Source of the DNA: Psychromonas sp. Urea-02u-13
Lineage (GTDB): Bacteria > Pseudomonadota > Gammaproteobacteria > Enterobacterales > Psychromonadaceae
Direction of reading: 5' to 3'
Assembly (NCBI RefSeq): GCF_002835995.1
Contig: NZ_PJBZ01000055.1
Location: 1-64,000 of the forward strand
DNA length: 64,000 nt
The notes under the pieces are model-generated. The model saw only the letters and a program-made list of their open reading frames with translations, searched no databases and was not told where the DNA came from. Position numbers and translations under genes: made by a program. Positions 1-9,153 of this stretch are shown piece after piece (position 1 is the stretch's first letter; every line of letters begins with the position of its first letter).

Positions 1-209
1 TTTGCGCTATTTAAGTCAGTAAAGAAAGTTGCATCTTGATTACCTACATAATAAGACTTTGCATCAGCTGTAAGTAGAGAAGGAGAAGCAACCTCAACAG
101 CTTCATTTGAATTACTGCTACTGCTGCTACTTCCGCCACCACCACAAGCAACAAGAGATAAAGCTAAAGGTAATACGAGGCATCGTTTCTTAGTTATAAT
201 ACTTTTCAT
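1..209 (-). CDS. Secreted lipoprotein, N-terminal part only (runs off window)
   Basis: The reverse strand from position 209 encodes a lipoprotein signal peptide: MKS start, two Lys-Lys/Arg charges, a Leu/Val-rich core and a lipobox L-V-A-C, so Cys22 would be lipidated. It is followed by a Gly/Ser linker (GGGGSSSSS) and then an ordinary secreted sequence. The gene has no stop before the window edge, so only about 69 codons are visible and the function cannot be assigned. The Gly/Ser linker after the lipobox resembles that of the HmuY-like lipoprotein at 35 kb, but I see no further similarity. Confidence 0.75.
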   Translation of the reverse strand, partial: MKSIITKKRCLVLPLALSLVACGGGGSSSSSSNSNEAVEVASPSLLTADAKSYYVGNQDATFFTDLNSA

Positions 210-610
210 TTTATAAATTCAATCCATTTGAAATAAATGACAATGTTAAGATAGTTATATGACAATCTATTATAAAAAAGTACCAGATTTAACGTACCTT
301 TACTAATTATCATTTAATTCGATTTCGAATATTTATTAAAAAATGGATTTGAAGTAAAAATAGAAGCCAATGTGTAAATTATTCTTTAGATTGTTACCAT
401 TCGGAGTGGACTACTACAAATATCACATGATCCATGTTATATCACTCTACTAAGTTAATTATCTGAATTTACGTAGAAAAATAAAATTGAGTCATTAATT
501 AGTTATATTGGTATGGGTATGGGGACGGAAATAGGAAATATTAGTAAATAAGGTAATAGCGGCACCCATTTCTCTTAAGGATAGAAAAATGGGTAGTAGG
601 AAACGTGATA
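210..610. other. Intergenic region between the cut lipoprotein gene and cysE
   Basis: A+T-rich, no supported gene. It should hold the promoter of the lipoprotein gene. A weak hairpin (ACCCATTT at about 566 with AAATGGGT near 588) lies just downstream of cysE and may end its transcription. Nothing else was recognised. Confidence 0.4.
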
Positions 611-1390
611 CTAAATATTTTGTTCCATCGACATTGAAGGCATCTCACAAGAGGGCCTTCCAACTATTTTGGCAGGTACGCCAGCAACCGTTGTATGCGC
701 AGGTACCGTTTCCAATACCACACTACCCGCACCGACTTTAGCACCAGTACCAATTTCAATGTTACCTAATACCTTAGCACCCGCACCAATCATCACGCCT
801 TGACGGATTTTAGGATGACGATCGCCACTATCTTTACCCGTGCCTCCGAGTGTTACACCTTGCAATAATGAGACGTTATCTTCAATAACGGCCGTTTCAC
901 CAATAACAACACCTGTTGCATGGTCAAACATAATACCTTTGCCAATTCGCGCAGCGGGATGTACATCTACACCAAACAACTCTGAACTGCGGTTTTGTAA
1001 ATAAAGTGCAAGAGGCACTCTATTTTCATTCCACAACCAGTGCGCCACTCTATAAATCTGAATAGCATGAAAGCCTTTTAAATATAAAAGGGGAATTGAA
1101 AAGTCTTCAACTGCAGGGTCACGTTGTTGTACGGCAATAATATCTGCCATGGCCGCATTCAATATTTTAGGTGATTTAAGAAATGCTTCTTCAATCACTT
1201 CACGGACTAAAATAGCCGGCATAGTATGGCTATCTAAACGATTTGCCAGTTGGTAACTCAGCGCTGATTTAAAATTACTGTGATTGAGAATTGTTGAATG
1301 AAAAAAGCTGGCTAAGATAGGCTCATTAGCTGAGCTTGCCCACGCCTCTTCACGTATTTTATTCCATAATTGTTGTTGTTCAACTTCCAT
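611..1390 (-). CDS. cysE: Serine O-acetyltransferase
   Basis: Transfers acetyl from acetyl-CoA to L-serine, giving O-acetylserine, the first step of cysteine synthesis in the cytosol. The 259-residue length fits CysE (E. coli 273). Residues about 1-140 match the helical N-terminal domain; the rest is the left-handed beta-helix of hexapeptide repeats (GKGIMFDHATGVVIGETAVI, then VMIGAGAKVLGNIEIGTGAKVGAGSVV) with the catalytic His in FDHATG. The start codon overlaps the fieF stop by one base (TAATG), so the two genes are translationally coupled and probably share a transcript. The C-terminal tail is slightly short but complete. Confidence 0.95.
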   Translation of the reverse strand: MEVEQQQLWNKIREEAWASSANEPILASFFHSTILNHSNFKSALSYQLANRLDSHTMPAILVREVIEEAFLKSPKILNAAMADIIAVQQRDPAVEDFSIPLLYLKGFHAIQIYRVAHWLWNENRVPLALYLQNRSSELFGVDVHPAARIGKGIMFDHATGVVIGETAVIEDNVSLLQGVTLGGTGKDSGDRHPKIRQGVMIGAGAKVLGNIEIGTGAKVGAGSVVLETVPAHTTVAGVPAKIVGRPSCEMPSMSMEQNI

Positions 1391-2340
1391 TAATCGTTAT
1401 CCTTTACGCTAGTATCTGCCTTGCTTTCAGCATTAAATCCTTTTTTCTCTTTAGGAACAACAGAAAGTGGATCTAAGTGAATTAAAATATCGGCATTTGG
1501 AAAATGCGCTTCTAATTCAACCTCTAACTTATCCGCCTTTTCGTGTGCCTCAAAGAGACTTTGATCGTCATCTAACTCTAAATGTAATTGAATGAACTTA
1601 GTATTACCTGACTGACGCGTACGCAGGTCGTGAACACCAAGTATTCCTTCAATTTTATATGCCGTTTTTAAAATCAGCTCTTCATCGGACTTAGGTAATT
1701 GTTTATCCATCAACGCATCAATCGACTGTGATCCAATTTCCCACGCGCCGTGCAATATATAAAAACTCACTGCAATCGCAAACAAACCATCCGCCCAATG
1801 CAAACCAATACTCGCAAGAATAAGCGCAAGTAATACCGCACCATTCATAAAGATATCTGTACGATAATGCATCGAGTCCGCTTTAATAGCCACACTATCG
1901 GTCTTTTTGACAATATAACTTTGGAAACTAACCAGTGCGATAGTCGCTAAAACAGAAAACACCATCACCGCAATACCAATGTTAGAAGCGTGGATTTGAT
2001 TACCATTTAAAAGTGAAGATATACCATTTAACAGCAGCAATACAGAAGACCCAGAAATAAAGGCGGCTTGTGCAAGACCCGCAAGGCTTTCTGCCTTACC
2101 GTGCCCGAAGCGATGTTCATCATCTGCTGGTTGTAGTGCAATTTTGATTGCAAAAAGGTTAATAATTGACGTTGTCACATCCATTAACGAGTCGGTTAAG
2201 GCGGCTAATACACTGGATGATCCGGTCATAAACCAGGCAAGTAACTTTACGACTATCAACAGAGAAGCAACCGCAATAGCGACACGCCCCGCAATATTAA
2301 CTAACCGTGCGTACTCTTCTTTAGATATGTTTTTTTGCAA
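1390..2340 (-). CDS. fieF: Cation-efflux pump FieF/YiiP (CDF family)
   Basis: Exports divalent metals (zinc/iron) across the inner membrane in exchange for protons. The 316 residues show six membrane spans followed by a cytoplasmic metal-binding domain. The transport site is visible as DSLMD (D50, D54) in span 2 and HYRTD (H158, D162) in span 5, matching the DD-HD site of E. coli YiiP. The HRFGHGKAESLAGL loop is also typical. It is divergent from cpxR, as in enterics and vibrios, where cpxP normally lies between them; no cpxP is present here. It continues into cysE with a one-base overlap. Confidence 0.95.
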   Translation of the reverse strand: MQKNISKEEYARLVNIAGRVAIAVASLLIVVKLLAWFMTGSSSVLAALTDSLMDVTTSIINLFAIKIALQPADDEHRFGHGKAESLAGLAQAAFISGSSVLLLLNGISSLLNGNQIHASNIGIAVMVFSVLATIALVSFQSYIVKKTDSVAIKADSMHYRTDIFMNGAVLLALILASIGLHWADGLFAIAVSFYILHGAWEIGSQSIDALMDKQLPKSDEELILKTAYKIEGILGVHDLRTRQSGNTKFIQLHLELDDDQSLFEAHEKADKLEVELEAHFPNADILIHLDPLSVVPKEKKGFNAESKADTSVKDND

Positions 2341-2983
2341 AATAACACCTTAAAAGTCTTATGTTATGAGGATGTTATTATACCCTCCTTCTTATTACAG
2401 ATGCAAAACACAGCACCTTAACTAAGAGGCTATTTGCAGTCTTTTACATTTCAAAAATCAATCACTCGGATTTTCAGCATCAATTTAACCTGTATTTTGC
2501 ATCGTAAAAACAACCTTGTTATAAACGACATTGTCAGTATTACATCACTCTCAAATGAAGTCGGTTTATTGAAAAACTTTCACACCTTACCTATTTAGTG
2601 TGTCTAAAAATAAAAAACACCTACTTTAAATAACGACTTACGTCTTTATTGAAAAAAATAAAACCATAAGACACTGAAACATAAGACATAAAAACACTAC
2701 CCATGATAACATCCGCATTTAATGATGCATTCACTTAAAAGTCACTGTATTATATTCAAAATTAAGGAAAATAAAGTAAAATGTAATTTATGATGCGTAA
2801 AGAAGTGTAAAGAAGTGTAAATGAGGTTACATTATCAATAGAAAAGGTGCTTAATAGTCGCATCAAAGAAACATCACAACTCTTTAACTACGAATGGATT
2901 TGAAGTAGAGATGAACTTAATTTTATTATAACCTGACATAAGTGACTTATACTTATGTCGAGGCATAACAAAAAGGCCACACT
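2341..2983. other. Divergent fieF / cpxR intergenic region (643 bp)
   Basis: Contains no gene long enough for cpxP (about 160 codons), which occupies this place in E. coli. It holds the triple CpxR box at 2797-2821, a perfect 9-bp inverted repeat in the cpxR leader (GACATAAGT at 2935-2943 with ACTTATGTC at 2951-2959), and otherwise A+T-rich DNA. Confidence 0.7.
2797..2821 (+). promoter_or_regulatory. Triple CpxR box
   Basis: Three GTAAA half-sites at 2797, 2807 and 2817 are separated by exactly five bases each time (GAAGT both times). The established CpxR consensus is GTAAA-N5-GTAAA, so this is two overlapping perfect boxes. It lies 163 bp upstream of the cpxR start codon and implies autoregulation by phosphorylated CpxR. 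It could also act on fieF. Confidence 0.85.
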
Positions 2984-3691
2984 ATGAAAAATCTTTTATT
3001 AATTGATGATGACAAAGAACTTGTTTCCTTGCTTGCTGAATTTTTATCTCTTGAAAACTTCAATATCGATACCGCACCAGACGGTGAAAGTGGCTTACAA
3101 AAAGCATTAGCAACTGAATACGACCTTATTTTATTAGATGTCATGATGCCACGTATGAATGGCTTCGAGATGTTAAAACTTCTACGTCAAAAGAGTGATA
3201 CCCCAGTGTTAATACTTACCGCTAAAGGCGATGAGATAGACAAAGTATTAGGCCTTGAGATGGGTGCTGATGATTACCTTGCAAAACCATTTAGTGAACG
3301 TGAATTATTGGCTCGAATCCGCGCTATTCTTCGCCGTACACAATATAAAAACTCTGATACACCAAGTAAAATAACCCATTTAGATATCGAATTATTTCCC
3401 ACTCAACACCAAGCTATCTGCCAAGATTTCACTATTGAATTGACGGGTACAGAATTATTGTTATTAGAAAAGTTTCTTGCTCACCCGGGTGAATTATTTT
3501 CCAAAGCAGAACTAAGTGAAGAAGTTTTAGGTAAGAAGTTACAACCCTTTGACCGCAGCATTGACATGCACCTAAGTAATATACGTCGCAAACTGCCAAC
3601 AAGAGCAGATGGCCAAACACGTGTTAAAAACTTCAGAGGTCGTGGCTATATGTGGCTAGAAGGTGATTTAAACTTGTCTGCAGCCAGTTAA
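2984..3691 (+). CDS. cpxR: Envelope-stress response regulator CpxR
   Basis: DNA-binding response regulator of the Cpx envelope-stress system. The 235 residues hold an N-terminal receiver domain with acidic residues D8-D10 and phospho-acceptor D52 (LLDVMMP), the TAK and KPF motifs, and a C-terminal OmpR-type winged helix (LTGTELLLLEKFL, then QPFDRSIDMHLSNIRRKLP and RGRGYMWL). The match to E. coli CpxR is close throughout. The start is supported by AAGG upstream of the ATG. cpxA follows after 55 bp that contain a terminator-like hairpin. Confidence 0.96.
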   Translation: MKNLLLIDDDKELVSLLAEFLSLENFNIDTAPDGESGLQKALATEYDLILLDVMMPRMNGFEMLKLLRQKSDTPVLILTAKGDEIDKVLGLEMGADDYLAKPFSERELLARIRAILRRTQYKNSDTPSKITHLDIELFPTQHQAICQDFTIELTGTELLLLEKFLAHPGELFSKAELSEEVLGKKLQPFDRSIDMHLSNIRRKLPTRADGQTRVKNFRGRGYMWLEGDLNLSAAS

Positions 3692-3703
3692 TATGCGATA
3701 AAT

Positions 3704-3731
3704 AAAAGCACTACAACAGTAGTGCTTTTTT
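3704..3731 (+). terminator. Terminator-like hairpin between cpxR and cpxA
   Basis: AAAAGCACTAC (3704-3714) pairs with GTAGTGCTTTT (3719-3729) around a four-base AACA loop, followed by T-rich sequence. It should act as a partial intrinsic terminator, lowering cpxA relative to cpxR. Confidence 0.8.
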
Positions 3732-3746
3732 ATAAGGGTCGTAAAT

Positions 3747-5096
3747 ATGAAATGGAATTCGCTTAATTCACTGTTTACTAAGATATTTAGTGTATTTTGG
3801 TTACTCATCGCACTGATCATTACCGCACTTATTTTTCTACCATTACTTGATGGACGCCAATTACAACCCCTCTCAGATAGCGATCATGAAGACCTTACTC
3901 AGCAACATACCTCACTTAGCGAATTAATTAAAAAAAATCCCACACTTAGTCACCAATCTTTATTATATTTACTGTCTAATGGTACCGATAAAGAAATTTA
4001 TTTAACCGACTTATCAGGGCGACTGATCAATGCACGCGCGCCACGTAAAATGCGTCAATTCATTTTAGATAGCCAAGCACCAGATGCCCCTCTGAAAAAA
4101 ATAAACACCTATAAAACCTATTTTGGTCCTATCGCGATAACACACGAGAAACAAGGCATACTCATTTATGTCTCAGTCCCTAATCAGAAAAAATCATTGG
4201 AATTAGTCGAGTGGTTACTCGATAACCCCTTATTACTCTTATTGACCGTGATTATTATTAGCGCGCCGATTTGTGCTTATTTTGCCTGGCATTTAACTTA
4301 CCCACTGCGTCAGCTACGTGATATTTCAACCAAAGTTGCGCAGGGTGATCTTGATGCACCTTTCCCAAGTATAAAAAATAGTGATGAATTCACCTTATTA
4401 GCTAAATCCATTCAATTAATGGTCATTTCATTAAAAAATATGCTTAATAATCAGCAACGTCTATTAAGTGATATCTCCCATGAATTACGCTCACCATTAA
4501 CGCGTTTAAGCCTGGCACTAGCCATTACTAAAAGGCACAGTGGCGAAACAAAAGAATTACAGCGCATCGAATTAGAAGCAGAGCGTATTGAAGAAATGAT
4601 TGCGGAGATGTTAAGCGTTTCTAGAATTCAATTACATCAGGCGAAAAAAGAAGAACTCGCGCTTGATGATTTTTTAGAAGATCTTTTTTTAGATGCAGAG
4701 TTTGAAGCAAACGAACACCAGAAGTTATTTACATACCCGACTCTGAGTGACACCTCTATTAATATTTACCCAGAGCTGGCGTACCGTGCGATTGAGAACA
4801 TTATTCGTAATGCGATTAAATATGCTCAGCATAAAATTCAAGTTGATATCAAAATCGATAAACACACCATCACATTAAGCATTAATAATGATGGACCGCT
4901 TATTCCTGATAGTGAACTTTTGAATATATTCCGCCCTTTTTATCGTTTAAATGAATCTCGTGAACGGGAAACTGGCGGGGCCGGATTAGGCTTAAGTATT
5001 GCTGAAAACGCCATGTTAAAACATGGGGGTAAAATTTGGGCAGATAACCTTGGCAATCATGTATCGATGCATTTACAATTCCCCAGATTTAATTAA
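3747..5096 (+). CDS. cpxA: Envelope-stress sensor histidine kinase CpxA
   Basis: Inner-membrane sensor kinase that phosphorylates CpxR when envelope proteins misfold. The 449 residues (E. coli 457) show a first membrane span at about 13-33, a periplasmic sensor region to about 158, a second span at about 159-181, a HAMP segment, the H-box SDISHELRSPLTRL (phospho-His H245), and ATPase boxes (NIIRNAIKYA; FRPFYRLNESRERETGGAGLGLSI). It lies directly downstream of cpxR. In E. coli CpxP is the periplasmic inhibitor of this kinase; none is encoded next to it here. Confidence 0.95.
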   Translation: MKWNSLNSLFTKIFSVFWLLIALIITALIFLPLLDGRQLQPLSDSDHEDLTQQHTSLSELIKKNPTLSHQSLLYLLSNGTDKEIYLTDLSGRLINARAPRKMRQFILDSQAPDAPLKKINTYKTYFGPIAITHEKQGILIYVSVPNQKKSLELVEWLLDNPLLLLLTVIIISAPICAYFAWHLTYPLRQLRDISTKVAQGDLDAPFPSIKNSDEFTLLAKSIQLMVISLKNMLNNQQRLLSDISHELRSPLTRLSLALAITKRHSGETKELQRIELEAERIEEMIAEMLSVSRIQLHQAKKEELALDDFLEDLFLDAEFEANEHQKLFTYPTLSDTSINIYPELAYRAIENIIRNAIKYAQHKIQVDIKIDKHTITLSINNDGPLIPDSELLNIFRPFYRLNESRERETGGAGLGLSIAENAMLKHGGKIWADNLGNHVSMHLQFPRFN

Positions 5097-5104
5097 TTGA
5101 TAAG

Positions 5105-5224
5105 CTGAGACAACATGATTGAAATTGCACTGTTTTCCTGAGAACCGTTAAAAACAGGTGACGCGATTTTAATCCGATTTATATTATTAGAAACTGAGAC
5201 AACATGATTGAAATTGCATTGTTT
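5105..5224 (+). repeat. Direct duplication of the trmL translation start
   Basis: A 31-bp segment at 5105-5135 recurs at 5194-5224 with one mismatch. It covers the ribosome-binding region, the ATG and seven codons of trmL. The upstream copy reads MIEIALF-S and then stops at 5139-5141. Similarity continues weakly beyond it (cctgagaaccg against cctgagatcccg), so this is a decayed partial duplication or a short leader ORF. Confidence 0.85.
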
Positions 5225-5668
5225 GAACCTGAGATCCCGCAAAACACTGGCGCCATTATCCGCCTATGTGCCAATACTGGCTGTGCTTTACATTTGATTG
5301 AACCATTAGGCTTTGATTTTAATGAGAAGAGAGTACGCCGTGCGGGTTTGGATTATCACGAAATAGCGAATATTCAACATCACAAAAACTACGAAGCATT
5401 TTTAGAGGCTGTAAAAGGCAAACGTATTCTTGCCTGTACCACTAAAACAACCACTTTTCACAGTAATGCCAGTTTTGACAGTAATGATGTTTTATTATTT
5501 GGCCCAGAAACACGTGGTTTACCTAGTGAGATTTTAGAAGCGTTACCATTAGAACAAAAACTACGTATTCCTATGCAAGCGGAAAGTCGTTCGATGAACC
5601 TTTCTAACGCAGTGTCTGTTTTTGTTTATGAAGCATGGCGTCAGCTTGATTATAATGGCGCAGTATAA
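5204..5668 (+). CDS. trmL: tRNA (cytidine(34)-2'-O)-methyltransferase TrmL
   Basis: SPOUT-class enzyme that 2'-O-methylates the wobble base of certain leucine tRNAs. At 154 residues it has the usual family length. Visible motifs are EPEIPQNTG near the N terminus, [10 protein letters not shown], and the knot motif [27 protein letters not shown], which form the S-adenosylmethionine pocket. A decoy copy of its start lies 89 bp upstream. The gene stands alone downstream of cpxA, followed by a hairpin at 5682-5712. Confidence 0.95.
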   Translation: MIEIALFEPEIPQNTGAIIRLCANTGCALHLIEPLGFDFNEKRVRRAGLDYHEIANIQHHKNYEAFLEAVKGKRILACTTKTTTFHSNASFDSNDVLLFGPETRGLPSEILEALPLEQKLRIPMQAESRSMNLSNAVSVFVYEAWRQLDYNGAV

Positions 5669-5681
5669 ATAATGAGTTAAC

Positions 5682-5712
5682 GATTGCAGGAAACATCGCG
5701 TTTCCGGCAATC
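5682..5712. terminator. Hairpin between convergent trmL and the GGDEF gene
   Basis: GATTGC-A-GGAAAC (5682-5694) pairs with GTTTCC-G-GCAATC (5700-5712) with a single mismatch and a five-base loop. It sits between two convergent genes and probably ends transcription of one or both, although the T-tract is poor. Confidence 0.6.
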
Positions 5713-5741
5713 AAACCTTCCTCTATTCAAACCTTACCCGT

Positions 5742-7172
5742 TTATTCGCTTTCTGCTTTCACTTGATTACGACCGGTATTTTTTGCGCTATAAAGAGCTT
5801 TATCTGCACGCCCTAAACAGTCATCAGCGCTATCATCTGATCGAAATTCAGCCACACCAAAACTTGCTGTTTTTCTACCCACATTAATAAAGATCGCTTG
5901 GTAAATTATATCTCTTAATTTTTCAGCTAAAATAAGCGCTTCCTGTAGATTTGTTTTAGGACAAATAATAAGAAATTCTTCTCCTCCCCAGCGACCCACT
6001 ACATCACTGCTACGAATGTTGTCACTGAGTAAAAAAGAGAATTGTTTTAATAACTTGTCACCAATAAGATGGCCAAACTTATCATTCACCTGCTTAAACA
6101 AATCAATATCAATGACGATCAAGCTAAAGGTCGTTTTATAGCGTTTACTTTGCGATGCGGACTGTAATAAGACTTTATCAAGGTAAAGACGGTTATGAAT
6201 ATTAGTAAGTTTGTCAGTCTGTGAAAGCTGTAATAATTCCTTTCCTTGTTTTTTTAATAGACGGTTACGATAAAAAGCAAAACCTATAAGCAGCACAATA
6301 AGCAACACTAATGCACGCATTCTTTCCGGTGGGTAACGATCAATATATTTCTGTTTTATCCATTTAGACAGGATCTCATGACGCTCTAATGGTGTTTCAT
6401 GTAATTTTACCTTATTGATAATATCCCACAATATCGGTTTATTACGATTAACAAACAGGGTCAATTCCATATCTAAGTCAGTCACGCCAACAATACGTAG
6501 TTCGTATAACCCTAATTCAGAAATTTGATAACTTGCTAATGCCATACTGGTAATTGCTACATCATACTCTTCATCAGCAATCCCTAATAAAGCATCGGAA
6601 ATATGATCAACACCAATAAAGGATAAATGTGGGTATGACGTCGCAATGGTATTGCTATAACCAGAGCGATTAACCAAAGCAATACGTAAATCTTTAATCG
6701 CAGTGAGGTCAGGAATATATTCCATCGAGCTAGGGCCCACGATCACAATCGGGTTTTTAATAGTGGAATAGGTTGAGCGGTAATTTTTTTCAAGTAATGG
6801 GTTAGAGGCGCTGCCAGAGATAACATCAACCTGCTGATCCATCGAATACTTCAGAGTATCACTCCAAGAAACCGTCTCACTGACATTAAAAATCAGCCCT
6901 GATTTCTCGCTAATGAGGGTTAATACTTCCGCAACAATACCGGTATAGTTGCCATTGATATCAAAACCTTCAAAGGGGAACCACGCGGTATCGCCAATCA
7001 CACTAATCGATTTATTTTCCTGCATCCATGCTTTCTCTTGCTCGGTAAATACCAATGCAGAGTTCTCGGTGTTAGCAATATTAGTTTCTAACAAAATATC
7101 ACTTTGGTTAGCAAACAACATCGGCACAGTGAATGACAATGCACTCACTATAGCGATTAAAAAATAACGCAT
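5742..7172 (-). CDS. Diguanylate cyclase with periplasmic solute-binding sensor domain
   Basis: Likely makes cyclic di-GMP in response to a periplasmic ligand. The 476 residues run: signal peptide (1-22), a bacterial solute-binding protein family 3 domain (about 45-275), one membrane span near 284-300 (MRALVLLIVLLIGFAFY), then a GGDEF domain. The active site is RWGGEEF and an RSSD motif five residues before it is a canonical inhibitory I-site, so the cyclase looks active and product-inhibited. The gene lies 11 bp downstream of recJ on the same strand and may be co-transcribed. The ligand cannot be deduced. Confidence 0.9.
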   Translation of the reverse strand: MRYFLIAIVSALSFTVPMLFANQSDILLETNIANTENSALVFTEQEKAWMQENKSISVIGDTAWFPFEGFDINGNYTGIVAEVLTLISEKSGLIFNVSETVSWSDTLKYSMDQQVDVISGSASNPLLEKNYRSTYSTIKNPIVIVGPSSMEYIPDLTAIKDLRIALVNRSGYSNTIATSYPHLSFIGVDHISDALLGIADEEYDVAITSMALASYQISELGLYELRIVGVTDLDMELTLFVNRNKPILWDIINKVKLHETPLERHEILSKWIKQKYIDRYPPERMRALVLLIVLLIGFAFYRNRLLKKQGKELLQLSQTDKLTNIHNRLYLDKVLLQSASQSKRYKTTFSLIVIDIDLFKQVNDKFGHLIGDKLLKQFSFLLSDNIRSSDVVGRWGGEEFLIICPKTNLQEALILAEKLRDIIYQAIFINVGRKTASFGVAEFRSDDSADDCLGRADKALYSAKNTGRNQVKAESE

Positions 7173-7183
7173 TAAAATCCCTT

Positions 7184-8899
7184 TTATTTTACTTGTAATA
7201 ACTCAATTAATAACTGAACGGTTCGATTACCACGAAACTCATTTACATCTAAACGGTAAGCACAAAGGACTTGTTTGATGTTGGGGTTAGGCCATGTTTT
7301 TAGATCAACATTAAACGCAATAGCATCAATAGATTTCCCTTCGACTTCTAATACCATTTTAAGGTGTTTTTCACCGACTAAGCGCTGTTGCAATATGTAA
7401 AATTCACCGTCAAATAAGGGTGCTGGGAATGCTTGCCCCCATGGACCCGCTTCGCGTAGTTCATGGGCTTGTTCAAGACAAAGCTGATCCGCATTTAACT
7501 GACCATCGGAAAGTAATACATTAGTTAGGATAGCCTCATCGACTTGTTCTGCAAGCACGATAATCAAGGTATCACGGAAAAGCTTGAAATCTATCTCTTT
7601 AATAGACAAACCCGCTGCCATTGCATGGCCACCAAACTTCAAGATCACACCGGGAATCTTTTTATCAACGAGGTCTAAAATATCGCGAATATGGATGCCA
7701 GGAATAGAACGCGCAGAGGCTTTTATCTCACCTTGATTACCCTGGGCAAATACAAACGTTGGGCGATAATAAGCCTCTTTAATACGTGAAGCGACTAAAC
7801 CAATAACACCTTGGTGCCACTGCGCATCAAACAAACAAATCGCGTGAGGCATATTATCTTCGTCAAACTTCAGGCTCTCTAAGGTTTTAAGTGCCTCTGC
7901 CTGCATGCCCTGTTCTATTTCACGGCGAGACTGATTAAGCCCATCAAGTTCATTAGCCATGATATTCGCTTGCATAGGGTCATCACAAAGTAATAACTCA
8001 ACACCGTAACTCATTTCATCCAAACGCCCTGCAGCATTTAATCGAGGGCCTAATGAGAAGCCTAAATCACTCGCCACTAATTGCGCTTGGTTACGCTTAG
8101 CAACGCTAATTAGCGCGCTAATACCTGGGCGACAAATGCCCGCACGAATACGCGCTAAGCCTTGTTGCACTAAGGTTCTGTTATTCGCATCTAGTTGCAC
8201 CACATCAGCAACCGTGCCTAATGCAACAATATCTAACAACCCTGCAAGGTTAGGTGCTTGTTGAATGAAGTAATTTTTTTCAGAAAGGTAACTACGCAGT
8301 GCGAGCATCAGATAAAACGCAACACCAACGCCGGCTAAATTTTTACTCGGAAAAGTACAACCTACTTGATTAGGATTCACAATCGCATCGGCATCAGGTA
8401 ACTCTTCGGCAGGAAGATGATGGTCCGTGACCAGTACTTGTACACCTAACGATTTTGCATGCGCCACACCGGCAATACTTGAGATGCCGTTATCAACGGT
8501 CATAATTAATTTTGCGCCTTTCGCAATGGCTAAATCAACCGTTTCAGGCGTTAAACCATAACCGTAATCAAAACGATTAGGTACAAGGTAATCAATATTG
8601 GTAAAACCAAGGGCACGAAAAGCAAGCATACTTAATGCGGTACTGGTTGCGCCATCGGCATCAAAATCACCGACGACCACTATTTTAGTTGAAGATAACA
8701 AGGCGTTATAAAGCAGTTCACAGGCATCATCAATGCCTTTTAATTGTTTCGCATGAAGCAATGTTTTAGTGCTGTTATCTAGTTCACTTTCGCAATTGAT
8801 ACCACGATTTGCGTAAAGCTGCTTTAAAAGAGGCGAGCAGGAAAGCGTTAGAAAACTTGCGTCAACATGTGTTCTATTTTTAACTTGAATGGAAGACAT
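7184..8899 (-). CDS. recJ: Single-stranded-DNA-specific exonuclease RecJ
   Basis: 5'-3' exonuclease on single-stranded DNA, used in recombination, mismatch and base-excision repair. The 571 residues (E. coli 577) carry DHH-family metal motifs: GDFDADGATST (D78, D80, D82), VDNG (D136), TDHH (D159, H160, H161), and the C-terminal DHHA1 motif FGGHAMAAG followed by the OB-like domain. In E. coli it is the last gene of xerD-dsbC-recJ; here dsbC is still upstream but xerD is about 28 kb away. Confidence 0.96.
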   Translation of the reverse strand: MSSIQVKNRTHVDASFLTLSCSPLLKQLYANRGINCESELDNSTKTLLHAKQLKGIDDACELLYNALLSSTKIVVVGDFDADGATSTALSMLAFRALGFTNIDYLVPNRFDYGYGLTPETVDLAIAKGAKLIMTVDNGISSIAGVAHAKSLGVQVLVTDHHLPAEELPDADAIVNPNQVGCTFPSKNLAGVGVAFYLMLALRSYLSEKNYFIQQAPNLAGLLDIVALGTVADVVQLDANNRTLVQQGLARIRAGICRPGISALISVAKRNQAQLVASDLGFSLGPRLNAAGRLDEMSYGVELLLCDDPMQANIMANELDGLNQSRREIEQGMQAEALKTLESLKFDEDNMPHAICLFDAQWHQGVIGLVASRIKEAYYRPTFVFAQGNQGEIKASARSIPGIHIRDILDLVDKKIPGVILKFGGHAMAAGLSIKEIDFKLFRDTLIIVLAEQVDEAILTNVLLSDGQLNADQLCLEQAHELREAGPWGQAFPAPLFDGEFYILQQRLVGEKHLKMVLEVEGKSIDAIAFNVDLKTWPNPNIKQVLCAYRLDVNEFRGNRTVQLLIELLQVK

Positions 8900-9074
8900 A
8901 AAAACTGCACTAATTTATTAGGAATGTGCACACAGTTTATAGGAAAAGCGTTCTAATTTCTCGGAACAACTCAATACTCATTATAATTTGAGATACTTTG
9001 TATAAAAACACAGAGAGGGGAAATAAAAACGCCTAAATTAAACCAGTTAAGCTTAATTTAGGGAAAAATAAGCT

Positions 9075-9130
9075 CCATTGAAAAGCCTTTCAATGGATTA
9101 AGAGACTTAAATAACAATGATTTAAGTCTC
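9075..9130. terminator. Two hairpins in the dsbC-recJ gap
   Basis: CCATTGAAA (9075-9083) pairs with TTTCAATGG (9088-9096). GAGACTTAAAT (9102-9112) pairs perfectly over 11 bp with ATTTAAGTCTC (9120-9130). On the reverse strand the first is followed by AGCTTATTTTT. They lie downstream of dsbC and probably end or attenuate its transcript before recJ. Confidence 0.65.
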
Positions 9131-9153
9131 AAGGGCTTAGCAACGACCCTTTT

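Noticed and set aside
5684-5887. 67-codon forward reading frame downstream of trmL
   Set aside because: It begins in the trmL terminator hairpin, overlaps the GGDEF gene on the other strand and has no ribosome-binding site.
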